From: Emticicia fluvialis
Lineage (GTDB): Bacteria; Bacteroidota; Bacteroidia; Cytophagales; Spirosomataceae
Assembly (NCBI RefSeq): GCF_024793945.1
Contig: NZ_JANUSD010000002.1
Span: 358,116 to 422,115 of the forward strand
DNA length: 64,000 bases
Reading direction: 5' to 3'
Below the pieces are notes generated by a model that did not search any database, was not told where the DNA came from, and worked only from the letters and a program-made list of their open reading frames with translations. Below are positions 62,133-64,000 of this stretch, piece after piece. The position numbers and the translations under genes are program-made. The stretch's first letter is position 1. Each line of letters starts with the position of its first letter.

Positions 62133-63851
62133 ATGAATATTCAAGGAAAATCAAAAGAACAAATGACCTACGACGCCATAGTTGTGGGTTCGGGTATATC
62201 TGGTGGTTGGGCAGCCAAAGAATTGTGCGAGAAAGGGCTGAAAGTATTGATGCTGGAGCGCGGAAGAGATATTAAACACGTTACTGGTTATGTAACAGCT
62301 ACTAAAAACCCATGGGATTTCCCTCATAGAGGTAAAGTTGACAACATGGCTCGTGAAGAATACTGGGCTAGTGTGCGTACCGGTTATACGGCCAATGAAG
62401 AACACCGCCATCATTTTGAAAACGATAAGCAAAATCCGTATCTGGAAAAACGTGGCTTTGATTGGATTCGCGGCTACCATGTTGGTGGGCGCTCATTGAT
62501 GTGGGGTCGGCAGAGTTACCGTTGGAACGAAAGAGACTTTACAGCTAACCTGGAAGACGGGCATGGGGTAGACTGGCCGATCAGATATAAAGACCTGGCG
62601 CCATGGTATAGCTACGTTGAGTCGTTTATTGGTGTGAGTGGTTACAAAGAAGGGCTTGATGTGTTGCCGGATGGGAATTTCCAGCCGGGCATGGAAATGA
62701 ACTGCGTAGAAAAAGAAGTCAGAGGTACCATTCAGAAGAAATTTAATGGCCGCCACGTAACCATTGGCCGCACGGCTCACTTAACTGCGCCAACACAGAT
62801 TCAGACCGAATTAGGGCGGGCTTCTTGTCAATACCGCAATGCCTGTATGCGTGGCTGCCCGTATGGTGCTTATTTCAGTACGCAATCTTCTACTTTGCCC
62901 GCTGCAAACAAAACGGGTAATCTTACGTTGATGGCCGATAAAATTGTGTATCAGGTAATTTTTGATGATGAGAAAGGTAAAGCAGTAGGTGTTAAAACCA
63001 TTGACCAGAATACGAATGAGCAGATGGATTTCTTCTCTAAAATCATATTCCTTAATGCTTCTGCTATTAACTCGGCCTGGATATTGATGCAGTCGAAATC
63101 TAAAACACATCCTAACGGATTAGGTAATGAGTCTGACCAATTGGGCAGAAACATCATGGACCACCACCTGAGTGTAGGGGCGTCGGGTACATTTGAGGGC
63201 ATGGAAGATATGTATTATTATGGAAGAAGAGCCAACGGTGTGTATATTCCGCGTTTTGTTAACTGGGGTAGCGACAAGAAAAGAGACTATGTACGTGGTT
63301 TTGGTTATCAGGGCGGAGCCAGCCGCGAAGGCTGGGGAAGAGGTAATTATAAAGATGGCTTTGGCGCAGAATTTAAAGAGTCTTTAACGACTCCCGGAGC
63401 ATGGACTTTCGGCATTGGCGGCTTTGGTGAAACCCTGCCTGATGAAAGTAACCGTTTTACGCTTTCTGATAAAAAAGACAAATGGGGCTTACCAATAGTT
63501 GAGTTTGACGCCGCATGGGGAGAAAACGCCTTGAAAATGCGTATCGATATGATGAACGAAGCCGCAGAAATGCTGGAGGCAGCAGGTTTGAAAAACATCA
63601 ATGCTTATAATAACCTGACGCCGAACCCGGGTATCGGTATCCACGAAATGGGAACTGCCCGTATGGGAAGAGACAAGAAAACATCTGTATTGAACGCTCA
63701 TAACCAGGTTTGGGGTGCGCCCAATGTTTTTGTAACTGATGGTGCAGCTATGGTTTCGGCCTCTTGTGTAAACCCATCGTTAACTTATATGGCTTTAACG
63801 GCAAGAGCAGCAGATTTTGCTGTAAATGAGCTAAAGAAAATGAATCTCTAA
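62133..63851 (+). CDS. GMC-family FAD oxidoreductase (gluconate 2-dehydrogenase/sorbitol-type)
   Basis: A 572-residue FAD enzyme oxidising an alcohol group of a sugar or polyol. FAD binding is YDAIVVGSGISGGWAAKELCEKG. The substrate region contains GGRSLMWGRQSYRW. CMRGCPYGAYFSTQSS is the Cys pair of this branch, and IHEMGTARMGRD with NPSLTYMALTARAADF holds the catalytic His. It has no signal peptide, so it is likely exported with its Tat partner. Confidence 0.9.
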   Translation: MNIQGKSKEQMTYDAIVVGSGISGGWAAKELCEKGLKVLMLERGRDIKHVTGYVTATKNPWDFPHRGKVDNMAREEYWASVRTGYTANEEHRHHFENDKQNPYLEKRGFDWIRGYHVGGRSLMWGRQSYRWNERDFTANLEDGHGVDWPIRYKDLAPWYSYVESFIGVSGYKEGLDVLPDGNFQPGMEMNCVEKEVRGTIQKKFNGRHVTIGRTAHLTAPTQIQTELGRASCQYRNACMRGCPYGAYFSTQSSTLPAANKTGNLTLMADKIVYQVIFDDEKGKAVGVKTIDQNTNEQMDFFSKIIFLNASAINSAWILMQSKSKTHPNGLGNESDQLGRNIMDHHLSVGASGTFEGMEDMYYYGRRANGVYIPRFVNWGSDKKRDYVRGFGYQGGASREGWGRGNYKDGFGAEFKESLTTPGAWTFGIGGFGETLPDESNRFTLSDKKDKWGLPIVEFDAAWGENALKMRIDMMNEAAEMLEAAGLKNINAYNNLTPNPGIGIHEMGTARMGRDKKTSVLNAHNQVWGAPNVFVTDGAAMVSASCVNPSLTYMALTARAADFAVNELKKMNL

Positions 63852-63877
63852 CTATTAAGAGATGGCAAAAAACTAAC

Positions 63878-63910
63878 GAGGCTGTCCAAAAAGGGGCAGC
63901 TTCTTTTTTT
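63878..63910 (+). terminator. intrinsic terminator of the GMC operon
   Basis: Ten-pair stem (GAGGCTGTCC with GGGCAGCTTC-type arm, two G-U pairs) and a seven-T run. After it, to 64000, nothing gene-like is seen. Confidence 0.88.
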
Positions 63911-64000
63911 AGTTCAGATAGGAATGATTCGGGTTTTACTAAGCGGCGTAGCGATATTTTACCTGGTAAGATTCAAAAAGTACATAAATAGTCCTATTTT

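Noticed and set aside
1..64000. tRNA, rRNA, CRISPR, prophage or insertion sequence
   Set aside because: None of their marks (T-loop sequences, evenly spaced repeats, integrase or transposase motifs) was seen on either strand.

Overview
The window looks like chromosomal DNA of a Bacteroidota bacterium, most likely from the order Cytophagales. Several signs agree. The first bases encode the end of the gliding-motility lipoprotein GldD. Many starts lack a Shine-Dalgarno sequence, and at least nine exact copies of the Bacteroidota -7 promoter element TAnnTTTG lie shortly before start codons. There is an Oar-like TonB-dependent receptor, a bacillithiol synthase (BshA), a fused RibBA, and many lipobox or signal-peptide proteins. 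No rRNA, tRNA, CRISPR array, phage, insertion sequence or origin was recognised. Gene content is mostly housekeeping plus envelope functions, with about 56 genes in short operons.

Layout. 1-4.2 kb: gldD end, then a leftward three-gene set (Rieske lipoprotein, four-helix His-rich membrane protein, YceI lipocalin) that looks like a small envelope redox unit, a TPR protein and a collagen-like lipoprotein. 4.4-10.6 kb: MazG-like pyrophosphohydrolase, pepT, yggS, ygiD-like dioxygenase behind a paired palindromic operator, DUF423 protein, MFS transporter and a coiled-coil membrane protein. 10.7-16.4 kb: S41 protease, bestrophin channel, SixA phosphatase with a tiny membrane protein, prolyl oligopeptidase. 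16.4-24 kb: glycan and lipid genes (GT-C/TPR protein, zinc-ribbon methyltransferase, GT2, glpD, UbiA prenyltransferase, bshA). 24-30 kb: htpG, the cysE-cysM cysteine operon, a lipoprotein and an aldonolactone/alditol oxidase-like flavoprotein. 30-36.5 kb: a RecB/AddA-like helicase whose nuclease domain has lost a catalytic Asp, a transglutaminase, a lipase-like hydrolase and a beta-lactamase-fold hydrolase. 36.5-42 kb: DEAD-box RNA helicase with a long leader, a small membrane protein, and an outer-membrane barrel next to a large lipoprotein of unknown role. 41.7-50 kb: EamA/TatD, GT2/phosphodiesterase/unknown secreted protein, ApbE with a LolA-like protein, a mini HExxH protein and Mpl. 50-57 kb: arginine decarboxylase, a 41-residue Cys-rich lipoprotein, a GmhB-like phosphatase, a sterol-desaturase-family oxidase and the Oar-like receptor. 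57-64 kb: ribBA, uxs and ugd (UDP-xylose route), a 615-base intergenic region, and a GMC oxidoreductase with its Tat-exported small subunit.

How genes work together. Ugd and Uxs make UDP-glucuronate and UDP-xylose for surface glycans. CysE and CysM make cysteine, and BshA opens bacillithiol synthesis, which needs that cysteine. UbiA, GlpD and a dolichyl-phosphate-mannose-synthase-like GT2 form a likely lipid-linked operon. The GMC pair and the Rieske set suggest electron transfer in the envelope. No defence island or obvious new mobile system is present. The best candidates for undescribed biology are the Rieske/four-His membrane protein/YceI set, the nuclease-dead RecB-like protein, the mini HExxH protein, the palindrome pairs upstream of ygiD and htpG, and the barrel/lipoprotein pair at 39.2-41.7 kb.
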